DNA of 64,000 nt from Actinophytocola algeriensis (GCF_014203735.1 NZ_JACHJQ010000005.1:530125-594124), one strand, 5' to 3'. Shown: positions 1-9,069, counted from the first letter of the stretch. The notes: generated by a model from the sequence alone, not told the origin. Numbers and translations: made by a program.

Positions 1-100
1 ACGAGGTGGTCGGCAAGTAGTACCGCGGTACCGCCTCTCTCCCGCGGATGACTACCGCAGTACGACGAAACAGGACGGAATCAGGCCTAGCGTTAAGGCT

Positions 101-1309
101 ATGACGAAACCTGACAGTCCACTGTGGAGGTTCGGGGTGGCCACCATGGCGCTGGCGACGGCGTTCGCTGTCGTCGCCGCCTGCGGGTCGGACGCCGGCA
201 ACAGCGCGGCGCCCGCCGCGACCGGATCGCACGGCGCGCACGCGGGCGGGTCGTCGGCTCCACCGCAGCCGCTGCGTGCCGGCGAGCGGTTCGTCGACCT
301 GAAGATGGTCGAGGCATACACGCCCGCGCCGCCGGAGGGCGGCACGGACGAGTACCGGTGCCAGATGATCGATCCGGGCCTGACCAAGGCGGCGTTCCTG
401 ACCGGGACCGAGTTCACGCCGGAGAACGTCGCCATCGCCCACCACGCCATCGTGTACGCGGTGCCGCCGGGCGGCGCTGCCGCCGTGCGCGAGCAGGACG
501 CGGAGACCCCCGGCCTCGGCTGGCAGTGTTTCGGCGGGACCGGCGTGGCCGGCGCCGAGGTGGAAGAGGGGGACGCGGCGTGGGTGGACACCTGGGCGCC
601 GGGCGCCACGGAGACGCTGCTCGACCAGGACGCCGGCTACAAGCTGGAGCCGGGCAGCCTGCTCGTCCTCCAGCTCCACTACAACCTGCTCGCGACCGAC
701 GGCAAGCCGGCCGGGTCGGACCGCTCGGCGGTGCGGCTGCGGCTGACGGACGGCACGCCGCAGACCCGGGAACTCGAGACGTGGTCGCTCGACGCGCCGA
801 CCGACCTGCCCTGCGCCGCCGACGAGTCGGGTCCGCTCTGTGACCGGGCGGCCTCGATCGCGGACGTGACGAAGCGGTTCGGGCCAGATGTCGGCGAGAT
901 GGCGGACCGTCAGGTGGAGGAGTGCAACCAGGGCGGCGCGCCGAAGCCTGGTGACACCCAGACCTGCGACCACAAGGTGGAGGCGCCGATGACGCTGTTC
1001 GCCGGTTTCGGCCACATGCACATGCTCGGGCGGGCCATCAAGGTCGAACTCAACCCGGGCACGCCGAAGGCCAGGGTCGTGCTGGACGTGCCGCAGTTCG
1101 ACTTCGACAACCAGCGGCTGGTGAAGCTGCCGGCGCCGGTGGAGATCGGTCCGGGGGACACGCTGCGGGTGACGTGTACGCACGACGCGGGGCTGCGCAA
1201 ACGGCTGCCGCAGCTGAGCAAGCTGCCGCCCCGCTACGTGGTGTGGGGCGACGGCACCAGCGACGAGATGTGCATTGGCATCATGACGGTTTCCCCCCGC
1301 GAGCCCTGA
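101..1309 (+). CDS. Copper type II (PHM/DBH-like) monooxygenase-like lipoprotein
   Basis: A 402-aa exported protein. An N-terminal hydrophobic stretch ends in a lipobox-like VAAC with Cys28, so it is probably membrane-anchored outside the cell. It shows the copper-ligand pattern of ascorbate-dependent type II copper monooxygenases (the PHM/DBH family): a His-His pair (H114-H115), LQLHY (H193), HMHM (H305, H307) and a late Met in DEMC (M390). In PHM the equivalent residues hold CuH (two His plus one His) and CuM (two His plus one Met). The substrate cannot be told. The last codons (after IMT) lie in sequence that recurs at 2916, so the C-terminus may be secondary. A decayed paralogue fragment follows directly. 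The ligand match is visible; the enzyme activity is inferred. Confidence 0.75.
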   Translation: MTKPDSPLWRFGVATMALATAFAVVAACGSDAGNSAAPAATGSHGAHAGGSSAPPQPLRAGERFVDLKMVEAYTPAPPEGGTDEYRCQMIDPGLTKAAFLTGTEFTPENVAIAHHAIVYAVPPGGAAAVREQDAETPGLGWQCFGGTGVAGAEVEEGDAAWVDTWAPGATETLLDQDAGYKLEPGSLLVLQLHYNLLATDGKPAGSDRSAVRLRLTDGTPQTRELETWSLDAPTDLPCAADESGPLCDRAASIADVTKRFGPDVGEMADRQVEECNQGGAPKPGDTQTCDHKVEAPMTLFAGFGHMHMLGRAIKVELNPGTPKARVVLDVPQFDFDNQRLVKLPAPVEIGPGDTLRVTCTHDAGLRKRLPQLSKLPPRYVVWGDGTSDEMCIGIMTVSPREP

Positions 1310-1346
1310 CGAAGGGGTCGAACGTGTGTGAATTCACTGAGGTATC
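1282..1346 (+). repeat. Diverged ~65-bp repeat, copy A
   Basis: From GCATCATGACGGT through GAACGTGTGTGAATTCACTGAGGT this matches 2916-2980 at roughly 80% by eye, with small indels. Copy A covers the end of the monooxygenase gene; copy B is intergenic beside a broken response regulator. The core GTGTGTGARYTCAC is nearly palindromic. Confidence 0.7.
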
Positions 1347-1359
1347 GCAGCTGTCCACT

Positions 1360-1530
1360 CCTGTCGACTTCAAGCGGGGAGACACGCTGCGGGTCACCTG
1401 TACCCATGACGCCACCCCTGCGGCAGAAGCTGCCGTATTGAGCAAGTTCCCACCGCGCTATGTGGTCTGGGGCGACGGTTCCAGCGACGAGATGTGTGCA
1501 GGCCAGATGATGGCCTCGGCCACGACATGA
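1360..1530 (+). pseudogene. Fragment of a second copper monooxygenase paralogue
   Basis: This stretch encodes GDTLRVTCTHD, PPRYVVWGDG and SSDEMC, a diverged copy of the last ~55 residues of the upstream gene, including the Met ligand. The rest of the paralogue is absent. The sequence between the two copies (1310-1360) resembles 2916-2985. Its TGA overlaps the ATG of the next gene (ATGA at 1527), suggesting the lost paralogue was once translationally coupled to the DoxX-Rieske gene. Confidence 0.75.
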
Positions 1531-2480
1531 CCCGGTTGCGTTTGGATTCCCCGAGGCGGTCGCCGGTCTGGGTACTGCTGCCGCTGCGTGCTTTTCTCGG
1601 TGGCACCTTCTCCTACGCCGGTCTCTCCAAGCTCCTCGACACGCACTACTTGGACGACACCTCGCCACTCGGTGTCCACGCGCAGATGGTGAACGCCGCC
1701 CCGACCTCCCCGATCGGCCCGCTGGTCTCGCTGGCCGCCGACCACGCGACCGTCGCCGGGCTGGCGATCGCTTTCGGGGAGATCGCGGTCGGGCTCGCCA
1801 CCCTGCTCGGGCTGTTCACCCGGCTCGCCGCACTCGGCGGTGTCCTCCTCTCACTCAGCTTCTTCCTGACGGTGAGCTGGACGACTCGGCCGTACTACGT
1901 CGGGGCCGACATCCTGTTCGCCGTCGCCTGGACCCCGTTGCTGATCGCGGGCGACGCCGGGGTGTTGTCACTGAGTGCCCGGCTGCGTGCGAAGGTGCGG
2001 CACAGGCTCGGCCTGCCGGTGCACCCCACGCCGGAGGAAGGCGGGACAGTACAGGACGACGTCGAGCGGCGTACCGTGCTGCGGGGCGGTCTGGTCGCGG
2101 CGGCGGCGACCGCTGCCGGAGTCACCGCGGGCAGCGCGCTGGCGCTCGCCCGGCGCCCTGCTGGCTCGCCAGCGGACTCGGTAAGCCACGGTCCGGTGAT
2201 CGCTGCCGTCGACGACATCGTCGTCGGCTCGTCGAAGAGCTTCACCATGCCGAAGGGGACGCCCGCCTATCTCCTGCGCCCGGCGCCGGACACCTTCCTG
2301 GCGTTCAACGCCACCTGCCGTCATCAGGGCTGCCCGGTCTCCTACGTCGGCCCTGGCTTCCGGTGCCCTTGCCACGGCGCCACCTACGACGAGAACGGAC
2401 AGGTGACCGGAGGGCCGGCACCCGCACCGCTGATCAAAATCCCGGTCAAGGTCGTTGCGGGCCAGGTCATGCTTGCCTGA
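1527..2480 (+). CDS. DoxX-like membrane protein fused to a Rieske [2Fe-2S] domain
   Basis: A 317-aa protein. I chose the ATG at 1527, which overlaps the preceding stop as ATGA, rather than an in-frame start 33 nt upstream. Residues ~10-150 are a DoxX/DoxD-type four-helix membrane domain. At ~190-215 a short twin-residue stretch precedes a second hydrophobic segment (GGLVAAAATAAGV). Residues ~225-317 form a Rieske domain with CRHQGC and CPCHG, both complete Cys-x-His pairs. DoxX proteins take part in quinone-linked electron transfer, so the fusion probably passes electrons between quinone and the cluster outside the membrane. Position after the copper monooxygenase suggests a joint redox role (inference). 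Confidence 0.85.
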   Translation: MTRLRLDSPRRSPVWVLLPLRAFLGGTFSYAGLSKLLDTHYLDDTSPLGVHAQMVNAAPTSPIGPLVSLAADHATVAGLAIAFGEIAVGLATLLGLFTRLAALGGVLLSLSFFLTVSWTTRPYYVGADILFAVAWTPLLIAGDAGVLSLSARLRAKVRHRLGLPVHPTPEEGGTVQDDVERRTVLRGGLVAAAATAAGVTAGSALALARRPAGSPADSVSHGPVIAAVDDIVVGSSKSFTMPKGTPAYLLRPAPDTFLAFNATCRHQGCPVSYVGPGFRCPCHGATYDENGQVTGGPAPAPLIKIPVKVVAGQVMLA

Positions 2481-2494
2481 TCTTCGGGGCTCCG

Positions 2495-2919
2495 GCGGAT
2501 CAGTCTGGCGTTCGCGTTCGGTGAGCACCGCGAGTCGGTTGTCCGCGGCCTGGGTGGCTGTGCGGTGTGCGGTGAACTGGCTGATGAGGCGTCGGGTGGT
2601 CCGCGGCGCGAGTAGCGCGTCGCCGGCGTCTTTGAGCAGGAAGCCGCTGGCGCCGGCCTGTAGTGCCTCGAAGACGTTGTCGTCGGTGTCGTAGGTGGTG
2701 AGGATGAGGACGCGGACCTGCCCCAGCCCGCGTGTCCCGGCGATCTGGGTGGTGGCCTGGATCCCGTCCAACGTGGGCATGCGGATGTCCATGAGGACGC
2801 CGTCGGTGCGGGTGGCGCGGGCCCGCTCGACGGAGGTCCAGCAGGACCTTGAACCCGGATCGCACGAGACCCTCGTCGTCGGCGAGCAGGACCTTGATCG
2901 GGGCGTTCACGGGCATCAT
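2495..2919 (-). pseudogene. Truncated, frameshifted NarL-type response regulator
   Basis: The N-terminus (APIKVLLADDEGLVRSGFK) sits in one frame and the receiver core (MDIRMPTLDG, ILTTYDTDD, GASGFLLKD) in another. About 20 residues between them are missing, and the break lies near 2825-2845. The reading also stops before the LuxR-type HTH, at about LTERER. The gene therefore lost both frame and output domain and cannot make a working regulator. An intact relative lies next door at 3170. Confidence 0.85.
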
Positions 2920-2980
2920 GACGGTCTCAACCCCCCGGAAGTCCTGACGAAGCGTCGAACGTGTGTGAGCTCACTGAGGT
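2916..2980 (+). repeat. Diverged ~65-bp repeat, copy B
   Basis: This is the partner of 1282-1346. It starts at the former start codon of the broken response regulator and runs into the inverted repeat at 2959. Confidence 0.65.
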
Positions 2981-3014
2981 CAACAAGCCGAAACAGCTCT
3001 GAGCTCACACACGT
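2959..3014. terminator. 15-bp perfect inverted repeat (terminator or operator)
   Basis: ACGTGTGTGAGCTCA (2959-2973) and TGAGCTCACACACGT (3000-3014) are exact reverse complements with a 26-nt loop. A third related box, CTGAACTCACAC, follows at 3020. It lies between the broken and the intact response-regulator genes, so a terminator or a regulator-binding site are both possible. There is no T-tract. Confidence 0.55.
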
Positions 3015-3169
3015 CCGCACTGAACTCACACCCGTGCGGCGTCGTGGCGGTCGGACGGGCGGTGACGTGGGCGGCTGCACGCGGACCCCGGCAGCGGAGC
3101 GGTCGATCACGCGGAGCGGTGCGGCTGGGAACCACGGTCGCGCCCCCGACGGACGCGCGAGATGAAGCG

Positions 3170-3835
3170 CTAAATCGGCCGGGTGAGTCTCAGGTCGTAG
3201 GCGAGGATGACGGCCTGGATCCGGTCCCGTGCGCCGATCTTGGCGAGGACCCGCCCGACGTGGGTCTTCACCGTCGACTCCGACAGCGTGAACCGTTGCG
3301 CGATCTCGCCGTTGGTGAGGCCGTGGCCGATGGCGACGAGGATCTCGCGCTCGCGGCCGGTCAGGGAGTCCAGTCGGGGATCTTCCCGCACGGGTCCGCA
3401 GAGGTCATCGTCGAGCCGGTCGGCGCACGCGTCGAGCAGCCGCCGAGTCAGTGCCGGCGCGATCACCGCGTCCCCGGCGGCCACGGCCCGGATGCCGGCG
3501 AGCAGCTCCTCCGGGCGGGTGTCCTTGAGCAGGAAACCGCTTGCTCCGGCCCGCAGCACGGCGAGCGCGTACCGGTCCACGTCGAACGTCGTCAGCACCA
3601 GGATCCGCGAACGCCGACCGGCGGCGACGATGCGCCGGATGGCCTCGATCCCCTCGACGCCCGGCATGCGGATGTCCATCAGCACTACGTCGGGATGCAG
3701 CTCGGTGGTCCATCGAACGGCCTCGGCGCCGTTCTCGGCCTCGCCGACGATCTCGGTGTCGGGGGTGTTCTCCAGCAGCATGCGAAACCCGAAGCGCTGC
3801 AGCGGCTGGGCGTCCACCACGAGTACAGAGATCAT
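3170..3835 (-). CDS. NarL/FixJ-family response regulator
   Basis: A 221-aa two-domain regulator. The receiver domain (residues 1-120) has the acidic pocket, Asp54 in VVLMDIRMP as the phosphorylation site, and the switch residues LTTF and GFLLKD. The C-terminal LuxR-type HTH (~150-215) contains LTGREREIL and STVKTHVGRVLAKIGARDR. The cognate kinase is not intact nearby; the chimeric ORF just upstream carries what looks like a piece of a histidine-kinase ATPase domain. The gene is an orphan now, though it may still act with a kinase elsewhere. Confidence 0.93.
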   Translation of the reverse strand: MISVLVVDAQPLQRFGFRMLLENTPDTEIVGEAENGAEAVRWTTELHPDVVLMDIRMPGVEGIEAIRRIVAAGRRSRILVLTTFDVDRYALAVLRAGASGFLLKDTRPEELLAGIRAVAAGDAVIAPALTRRLLDACADRLDDDLCGPVREDPRLDSLTGREREILVAIGHGLTNGEIAQRFTLSESTVKTHVGRVLAKIGARDRIQAVILAYDLRLTRPI

Positions 3836-3855
3836 GAATGGCTGCCTTTCAGGTT

Positions 3856-4131
3856 CTACCGAGCGGACCTGAGACGACTGTTGAAACGGCGCTCAGGCCG
3901 GTTGGCCGCCGGCGCGGGTTCGTCGTCGGGCGGGCCGCTGTCGTGCACGACGATGTGGACCCGGCAGGCGTCGGCCATCAGGCTCAGGTCGACGGTGGTG
4001 CGCGGGCCGGCGTGCTTGAGGACGTCGCTGCTCCAAGCCACGCACCCGGCGTTCGCTCGGAACTCGGCGATGAGCCGTTCGTTCCAGCTGCCAGGGAACA
4101 TGGTTTCATTCGTGTTGGCCGGGGTGGACAA
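3856..4131 (-). pseudogene. Chimeric remnant: F420-type nitroreductase start plus kinase ATPase-domain piece
   Basis: This 91-codon ORF reads naturally at both ends but as two families. Residues 1-38 (GSWNERLIAEFRANAG) resemble the start of deazaflavin-dependent nitroreductases. From about residue 40 (LKHAGPRTTVDLSL, VHDSGPPDD) it resembles the HATPase fold of sensor kinases or RsbW-like anti-sigma factors. No complete domain is present. The join suggests a deletion that fused a nitroreductase start to the tail of a kinase that once preceded the response regulator. Family assignments are by motif only. Confidence 0.5.
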
Positions 4132-4164
4132 GGTATTCCCTTCACTGTTCGGAGCACTTGCGGC

Positions 4165-6180
4165 TCACCGCTGGCGGGCGGCGACCATCGGGCGTGCGGT
4201 GATGTCGAGGTAGACCCTTTCGAACTGGTCCAATGTGGACCCCAGGTCGTGGGCCGCGATCAGGTCCAGGCTCGCCTTTCCCATCGCCGTCCTGGTGTGC
4301 TCGTCTGCCAGGACCGCGGCGAGCGGCCTGGCCAGCTCGGTCACGTCGCCGGGTGGGTAGAGCCAGCCGTTGTGTCCTGGACGCACCAGGTGGGGGAGCG
4401 CCATCGCGTCTGCGGCGACGACCGGCTTGCCCGCCGCCATCGCCTCCATGGTCACGAGGCTTTGCAGCTCGGCGGTTCCTGGCATGCAGAACACGGCGCA
4501 GCGCCGGTAGGCCCGCACCAGTTCCTCGTCCGGGACGAAACCGTGGAACCGCACTCGGTCCGCGATGCCCAGCCGCGCGGCCAACGCGGCCAGCCGGTGG
4601 CGTTCGCTGCCGTCGCCGACGAGTTCGACGTGCACGTCCGGCAGCAGGGCGGCGGCCTCGAGTAGTTCGTGGACGTTCTTCTCCACGTCCAGCCTGCCCA
4701 CGAACAACACGGCCGGCGCACTGGTGGGCTCCGGCGGGCCCGCGTAGTGCGCGCGGTCGATCCCGCAGGAGATCGCCACCACGGCCCGGTTCAGGCCGTT
4801 GCGCTCCAGCAGCTCGGCCGCACGGGGAGTCGGCGTCGTGCACACCGTCGCGCGGCCGAAGACCCGGGCCAGGTCGCGCCACGCCAGCCGGGCGAGGGGA
4901 CGGTGGGTGAAGCGGGGCAGCGGACCGTAGCCGAGCAGGTTCTCGGGCATGAAGTGGTTGGTGGCGACCACCGGGACGCCCGCCGCCGTGGCGGTGCGGA
5001 CCGCGCTGCGGCCGATGAGGAAGTGGGCCTGGGTGTGCACGACATCGGGCTCGATCTGGGCCAGCAACTCCGGTACGGCTTTCGACGCCCGCCACGGCGG
5101 GCAGAACCGGAACGTCGGGTGGAACGGCGTGCGCAGCGAACCGATCCGGTGCACCGTCACCCCGTCGGCTGTCTCGGTGAACGTCCGGCCGCCGGTCGAC
5201 GGGCAGATGACGTGTACCTCGTGCCCTCGGCCGGCCAGTCCGGACGCCAGCCGGTACGCGAAGTTCGCCGCACCGTTGACATGCGGCGGGTAGGTGTCCG
5301 CGGTGATCGCGATGCGCGGTGGGCCCTCCCGGCGTTTCCGGCGGGCGGGCGCGGCGGGCTTGGTGGTCGCGGGTACCTCGCGGGCGAGGAGCACGAGCCC
5401 GGCCACGGCGACGGCGCCGGGCACGACCATGCCGGCGAGCTGGCCGAGCGTCATCTCGCCGTAGGCGAGGACGCCGATGAGGACCGCGCTGAGCGGGTCG
5501 ACGATCGTGGTCGCGCCGACCACGACGGCGGCGGGTCCGCTGGCGTAGGCCTTGTGCAGCAGCCACACCCCAGCGGGGACCGCCGCCAGAGCCTCGGCGA
5601 CCACGAGGACGGCCATGCCGCTGGACAGCGGTGCCATCGCCGCCGCCCGCACGAGTGCTGAGGTGAACCCGAACAGCACGGCGGTCGCGAGCGCGAGGAA
5701 CAGGCATCGGGCCCGGTCCCTGGTGTACCGGGCCGCCACGGCCAGCGCGGCCGCGCCGAGCACGGCCCACTGTGCCGAAGCGAGGTCGGGTGCCGGCAGG
5801 GCGGCGTTCGTGGTCATGGCGGACAGCACGACGAAACCGGCCACGCCGGTCACGCTCATCACCAGCGCGGTGAGCACGGCACGGGTGAGCACGGTCCGCG
5901 CGAGCAGCACCGTGAGCACGAGGGTGAGCACGCCGATCGGCTGCACCACGGCGAGTGGTGCCATGGTGAGCGCGAGGACGTGCAGTACGGCACCCAGCCC
6001 GGCGAGCCCGATCCCGGCGTACCAGCCGGGGGTGCGCAGGATCGTCTGGACCGCGGACAGCCCCAGTGCCCGACCCTCCCGACCGGCGCTCGCCTGGTGG
6101 ACGGCGCGGTGTTGCAGGTGGACGGTGCCGGCGAAACAACACGCACCGGCGGCGGCGAGGCCGATGGCCAGTGTCAGCAT
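4165..6180 (-). CDS. Multispan DMT-like membrane protein fused to a GT4 glycosyltransferase
   Basis: A 671-aa protein. I chose the ATG at 6180 because it overlaps the end of the upstream DUF998 reading frame; longer upstream reading is not protein-like. Residues 1-~290 have about nine hydrophobic helices resembling EamA/DMT or NIPA-type carriers. After a basic linker (RRKRREG) residues ~300-670 form a GT-B glycosyltransferase of family 4: the N-domain DTYPPHVNGA, then FVGRLDVEKNV, VGDGSER and the donor-site ELQSLVTMEAMAAGKPVVA. The GT4 half resembles PimB-like mannosyltransferases. The fusion could couple lipid or polyprenol-sugar movement to glycosylation at the membrane. The catalytic half should face the cytoplasm. 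Substrates are unknown. Confidence 0.85.
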   Translation of the reverse strand: MLTLAIGLAAAGACCFAGTVHLQHRAVHQASAGREGRALGLSAVQTILRTPGWYAGIGLAGLGAVLHVLALTMAPLAVVQPIGVLTLVLTVLLARTVLTRAVLTALVMSVTGVAGFVVLSAMTTNAALPAPDLASAQWAVLGAAALAVAARYTRDRARCLFLALATAVLFGFTSALVRAAAMAPLSSGMAVLVVAEALAAVPAGVWLLHKAYASGPAAVVVGATTIVDPLSAVLIGVLAYGEMTLGQLAGMVVPGAVAVAGLVLLAREVPATTKPAAPARRKRREGPPRIAITADTYPPHVNGAANFAYRLASGLAGRGHEVHVICPSTGGRTFTETADGVTVHRIGSLRTPFHPTFRFCPPWRASKAVPELLAQIEPDVVHTQAHFLIGRSAVRTATAAGVPVVATNHFMPENLLGYGPLPRFTHRPLARLAWRDLARVFGRATVCTTPTPRAAELLERNGLNRAVVAISCGIDRAHYAGPPEPTSAPAVLFVGRLDVEKNVHELLEAAALLPDVHVELVGDGSERHRLAALAARLGIADRVRFHGFVPDEELVRAYRRCAVFCMPGTAELQSLVTMEAMAAGKPVVAADAMALPHLVRPGHNGWLYPPGDVTELARPLAAVLADEHTRTAMGKASLDLIAAHDLGSTLDQFERVYLDITARPMVAARQR

Positions 6181-6838
6181 GGTTTTCTCTCCGTTCGCAG
6201 TACGGCGAGTGCCAGCTCGCCGAGCAGGACGAGGTAGACGACGAACAGGAGCCGCTCGGTGAGGCCGTGGAACAGCGGGCCGTCGTAGGACGACGGGAGG
6301 AACACCGGCACGTGGCTCAGCAGGAACACCGCGAGGCACCCCATGCCCAGCGGGTCTGCCGCCGCAGCCGTTCGGCGAGACCGCGGTGCGCCAGCTGGTG
6401 CTCGGCGTGCCGGGCGATGAGCCCGGCCGCGGCCGGCAGGCTGACGAACAACATCAGGCCCGCGTAGCGGTGGATCTCAGCGGAGAACGTCCACGGCGCG
6501 CCGGTAGGAGTGGTGGGGAAGAACGCGCACAGCGCCAGCCCCACACACCAGCAGCACGCCAGGACCACGACCGGCCGGGTTACGGGCAGCCCCGCCCTGG
6601 CCATACCGAACAGCAGATAGCCGGTGCCAGCGGCCAACATCAGCACACAGAAGGCGAAGCTGGCCGCGCCGTACAGGCCGTAGTCGCTGACCACCTGACG
6701 TACCGGGTCGACCTCGGCGCCCAGCACGACATGTAGGACGAGTGCGGTGAACACGGACAAGCCGAAGCAGGCGAGTGCGGCGGTCGCCCACACGTCCGCG
6801 TTGTCCCGCCGGGGACGAATCAGTTCGACGGAGTACAC
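6174..6838 (-). pseudogene. DUF998-type membrane protein with a frameshift
   Basis: The first ~165 residues (VVSDYGLYG, FPTTPTG, EIHRYAG) match the DUF998 pattern of multispan membrane proteins. The frame closes early at 6317, but from about 6360 another frame continues with hydrophobic sequence (LAVFLLSHVPVFLP, LFVVYLVLLGELALAV). That frame ends at a TGA overlapping the ATG of the fusion gene at 6180. This tight overlap argues that the two-frame product is the ancestral gene. One small indel near 6355-6365 explains it: a real mutation, a sequencing error, or a phase-variable site. Confidence 0.75.
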
Positions 6839-6872
6839 GATTCGACTGTCATGTCCCCGAATGAAAGAACAC

Positions 6873-6901
6873 TAAGAGTGGCCGCCGAGCAGGTTAAGAA
6901 G
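6873..6901. promoter_or_regulatory. Paired TTAAGA boxes upstream of the DUF998-glycosyltransferase genes
   Basis: CTAAGAG at 6873 and TTAAGAA at 6895 lie 22 bp apart, start to start. They sit between the end of the histidine kinase and the start of the DUF998 gene. The same box occurs at 9127 and 9138 before the response regulator, there 11 bp apart. Same helical face and same strand suggest binding by the OmpR-type regulator at 8377 (inference). Confidence 0.45.
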
Positions 6902-6904
6902 TGC

Positions 6905-8380
6905 TCAGCGGGTCAACGGCAGCCGCACCCGCAGCTCCGCGCCGCCGCCCGGCGCCTCCCCGGCCACCACACTGCCCGCGTGTGCCTCGACGATCTGCGC
7001 CACGATCGCCAGCCCGAGCCCGGAACCAGGCATGGACCGAGCGGCGGTGGCCCGGTAGAAGCGTTCGAAGGCTTTCGGCCGGTCCTGCTCGTCGATCCCC
7101 GGTCCCTCGTCGCCGACGGCCAGCTCCACCTGTTCGTCTACCGGGGATAGTCGCACGTAGACGGTGCCGCCCGGTGGGCTCCACTTCGCGGCGTTGTCCA
7201 ACAGGTTCAGCACCACACGCGACAACCCGCCCGGCTGGCCGGTCAGGTCCGCCGGCACGGTCGAGACGGCGAAGACGACTCGCGGCCACCGGGCGCGGGC
7301 GCGGATGACGGCGCCGCCGACCACGTCGGCCAGGTCCAGGGGCTCGAACGGCTCCGGGTCGGTGTTCTCCGCGGCCAGCTCGACCAGCTCGGTCGTGAGG
7401 GTGGTCAGCTCCGCTGCCTGCACCCCGAGATCCCGCAGCAGCCGGGCACGGTCCTCCTGCGAGAGCACCTTGCCCGAGTTGAGCTGCTCGTCAGCGTAGG
7501 AGAGCAGCTCGACGTTGTTGCGCAGGCTCGTCAACGGGGTCCGCAGCTCGTGGCCGGCGTCCTGCACGAGCTGCTGCTGGGCGGCCTTCGACGCGCCGAG
7601 AGCGACCAGCATGCGGTTGAACGCCGTGGCGAGCCGGGCGATCTCGTCCCGCCCGTCCACGGGGATCGCGCTGTCCAGGTCCTGGGTCCTGGCCACCTTC
7701 TCCACGGCACCCGTGAGCCGGTGGACCGGCCGCAGGCCTGCCCGTGCGACACCCCAGCCGACCAGGCCCGCGAGGCCGGCGCCGGAGAGCCCGATCATGG
7801 TGAGGAGGAACTGGAGATCGTCGAGGGTTCCCTCGATGCCGGTGACCCGCCGTGCGACCTGGACCGCGCCATCGTCTCGGGGGACTGTGCTCACGCGGTA
7901 GAACGTGTCAGGGCCGGCGTCGGCGAGATCCTGGCCACTGCCGCTCGCCGCGACGTGGGCAGCCTGGGCGGCCACCGGCCCCAACCACATCGACCCCGCG
8001 CTGCTCGACACCGGCTTCCCGTCGGCATCGAGGAACCGGACGACGACGGGTGGCGGTGTGCCGGCCACCTCGAGCATCCGCCTGGCCTCCGGTGGCAGTT
8101 CCTCGATGTCCTCCCGCCAGTCGCTCGGCAGCTCATCGAGCGCGTGCATGGCCCGCAGCGCCTCGTCGGGCGTAGCCGCCCGCGCTGCCGTGTCCGTGTC
8201 GGCGCGCAGCTGGACGGCCAGGTTCCCGTACATCCGGATGTGCATCAGCCACCAGCCCGCGAGGGACACGACGACCACCGCGAGCGCGACCCCGAACGCG
8301 GAGAGCACCGCGACCCGCGCACGCAGGCTGAGCTTGTGCCGTCCCCACCTGCCCAGGCGGGTGCCCACGCGGAGCCTCAC
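6905..8380 (-). CDS. Sensor histidine kinase (MprB/BaeS-like)
   Basis: A 491-aa membrane kinase. A first helix at ~20-45 is followed by an extracellular sensor region of ~140 residues and a second helix (~195-215). Then come HAMP, the HisKA domain with H277 in [13 protein letters not shown], and HATPase_c with N (NLLDNAAKW), G1 (GDEGPGI) and G2 (GSGLGLAIV) boxes. Its ATG overlaps the response-regulator stop, so it is the second gene of the operon. The architecture is that of envelope-stress kinases such as MprB. The signal is not evident. Confidence 0.93.
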   Translation of the reverse strand: MRLRVGTRLGRWGRHKLSLRARVAVLSAFGVALAVVVVSLAGWWLMHIRMYGNLAVQLRADTDTAARAATPDEALRAMHALDELPSDWREDIEELPPEARRMLEVAGTPPPVVVRFLDADGKPVSSSAGSMWLGPVAAQAAHVAASGSGQDLADAGPDTFYRVSTVPRDDGAVQVARRVTGIEGTLDDLQFLLTMIGLSGAGLAGLVGWGVARAGLRPVHRLTGAVEKVARTQDLDSAIPVDGRDEIARLATAFNRMLVALGASKAAQQQLVQDAGHELRTPLTSLRNNVELLSYADEQLNSGKVLSQEDRARLLRDLGVQAAELTTLTTELVELAAENTDPEPFEPLDLADVVGGAVIRARARWPRVVFAVSTVPADLTGQPGGLSRVVLNLLDNAAKWSPPGGTVYVRLSPVDEQVELAVGDEGPGIDEQDRPKAFERFYRATAARSMPGSGLGLAIVAQIVEAHAGSVVAGEAPGGGAELRVRLPLTR

Positions 8381-9069
8381 AGCGGTTCCTCGCGCAGGAC
8401 GTAGCCGACGCCGCGGACGGTGTGCAGGAGCCTGCTGTTGCCGTCGGACTCCAGCTTCCGGCGCAGGTAGCCGAGGTAGACGTCGAGGCTGTTGGAGCTG
8501 CTGCCGAAGTCGAAGCCCCAGACCTGTTCGAAGAGGACGGTCCTGGTGAGCACCTGCCGAGGGTGGCGCAGGAACAGTTCGAGGATCGCGAACTCGGTCC
8601 TGGTGAGCCGGAGCTGTCGGCCCGCGCGCACCACCTCCCGGGTTGCTGGGTTCAGCGTGAGATCGTCGAACCGCAGGTCCGAGGAGGGCGTGGCCGTGTC
8701 CACCTCGTACCGCGCGCGCCGCAGCAGTGCTCGCACCCGCGCGAGCAGCTCCTGGAGGGCGAACGGTTTGGCGAGGTAGTCGTCCGCGCCGGCGTCCAGG
8801 CCCGCGACGCGCGCGGTGACGTCCCGCCGGGCGGTGAGCATCAGCACCGGCACGAGGTTCCCCTCCGCCCGCAGCCGACGACAGGTTTCCAGCCCGTCGA
8901 GCACGGGCATCGTGACGTCGAGGATGACCCCGTCCGGACGGCGCTCCCGGATGACATCGAGCGCCTCCTTCCCGTCCTTGGCGATCGTCACGTCGTAACC
9001 CTCGAACCGGAGGGTGCGCGACAAGGAGTCACACACCGCGTCCTCGTCGTCCGCGATCACGATCAGCAC
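8377..9069 (-). CDS. OmpR-family response regulator (MprA-like)
   Basis: A 230-aa regulator. The receiver domain has DDED near residue 8, D51 as phospho-acceptor in VILDVTMP, and LTARRD and K (YLAKPF) switch residues. The C-terminal winged helix (~130-228) has [16 protein letters not shown] and the typical ending [12 protein letters not shown]. It overlaps the kinase by four bases. Boxes at 9127-9144 upstream suggest autoregulation. Confidence 0.94.
   Translation of the reverse strand: MLIVIADDEDAVCDSLSRTLRFEGYDVTIAKDGKEALDVIRERRPDGVILDVTMPVLDGLETCRRLRAEGNLVPVLMLTARRDVTARVAGLDAGADDYLAKPFALQELLARVRALLRRARYEVDTATPSSDLRFDDLTLNPATREVVRAGRQLRLTRTEFAILELFLRHPRQVLTRTVLFEQVWGFDFGSSSNSLDVYLGYLRRKLESDGNSRLLHTVRGVGYVLREEPL

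Noticed and set aside
5552..6262. Long plus-strand ORF antisense to the transporter-glycosyltransferase
   Set aside because: Ala/Arg/Ser/Thr-rich shadow of the real gene with no domain.
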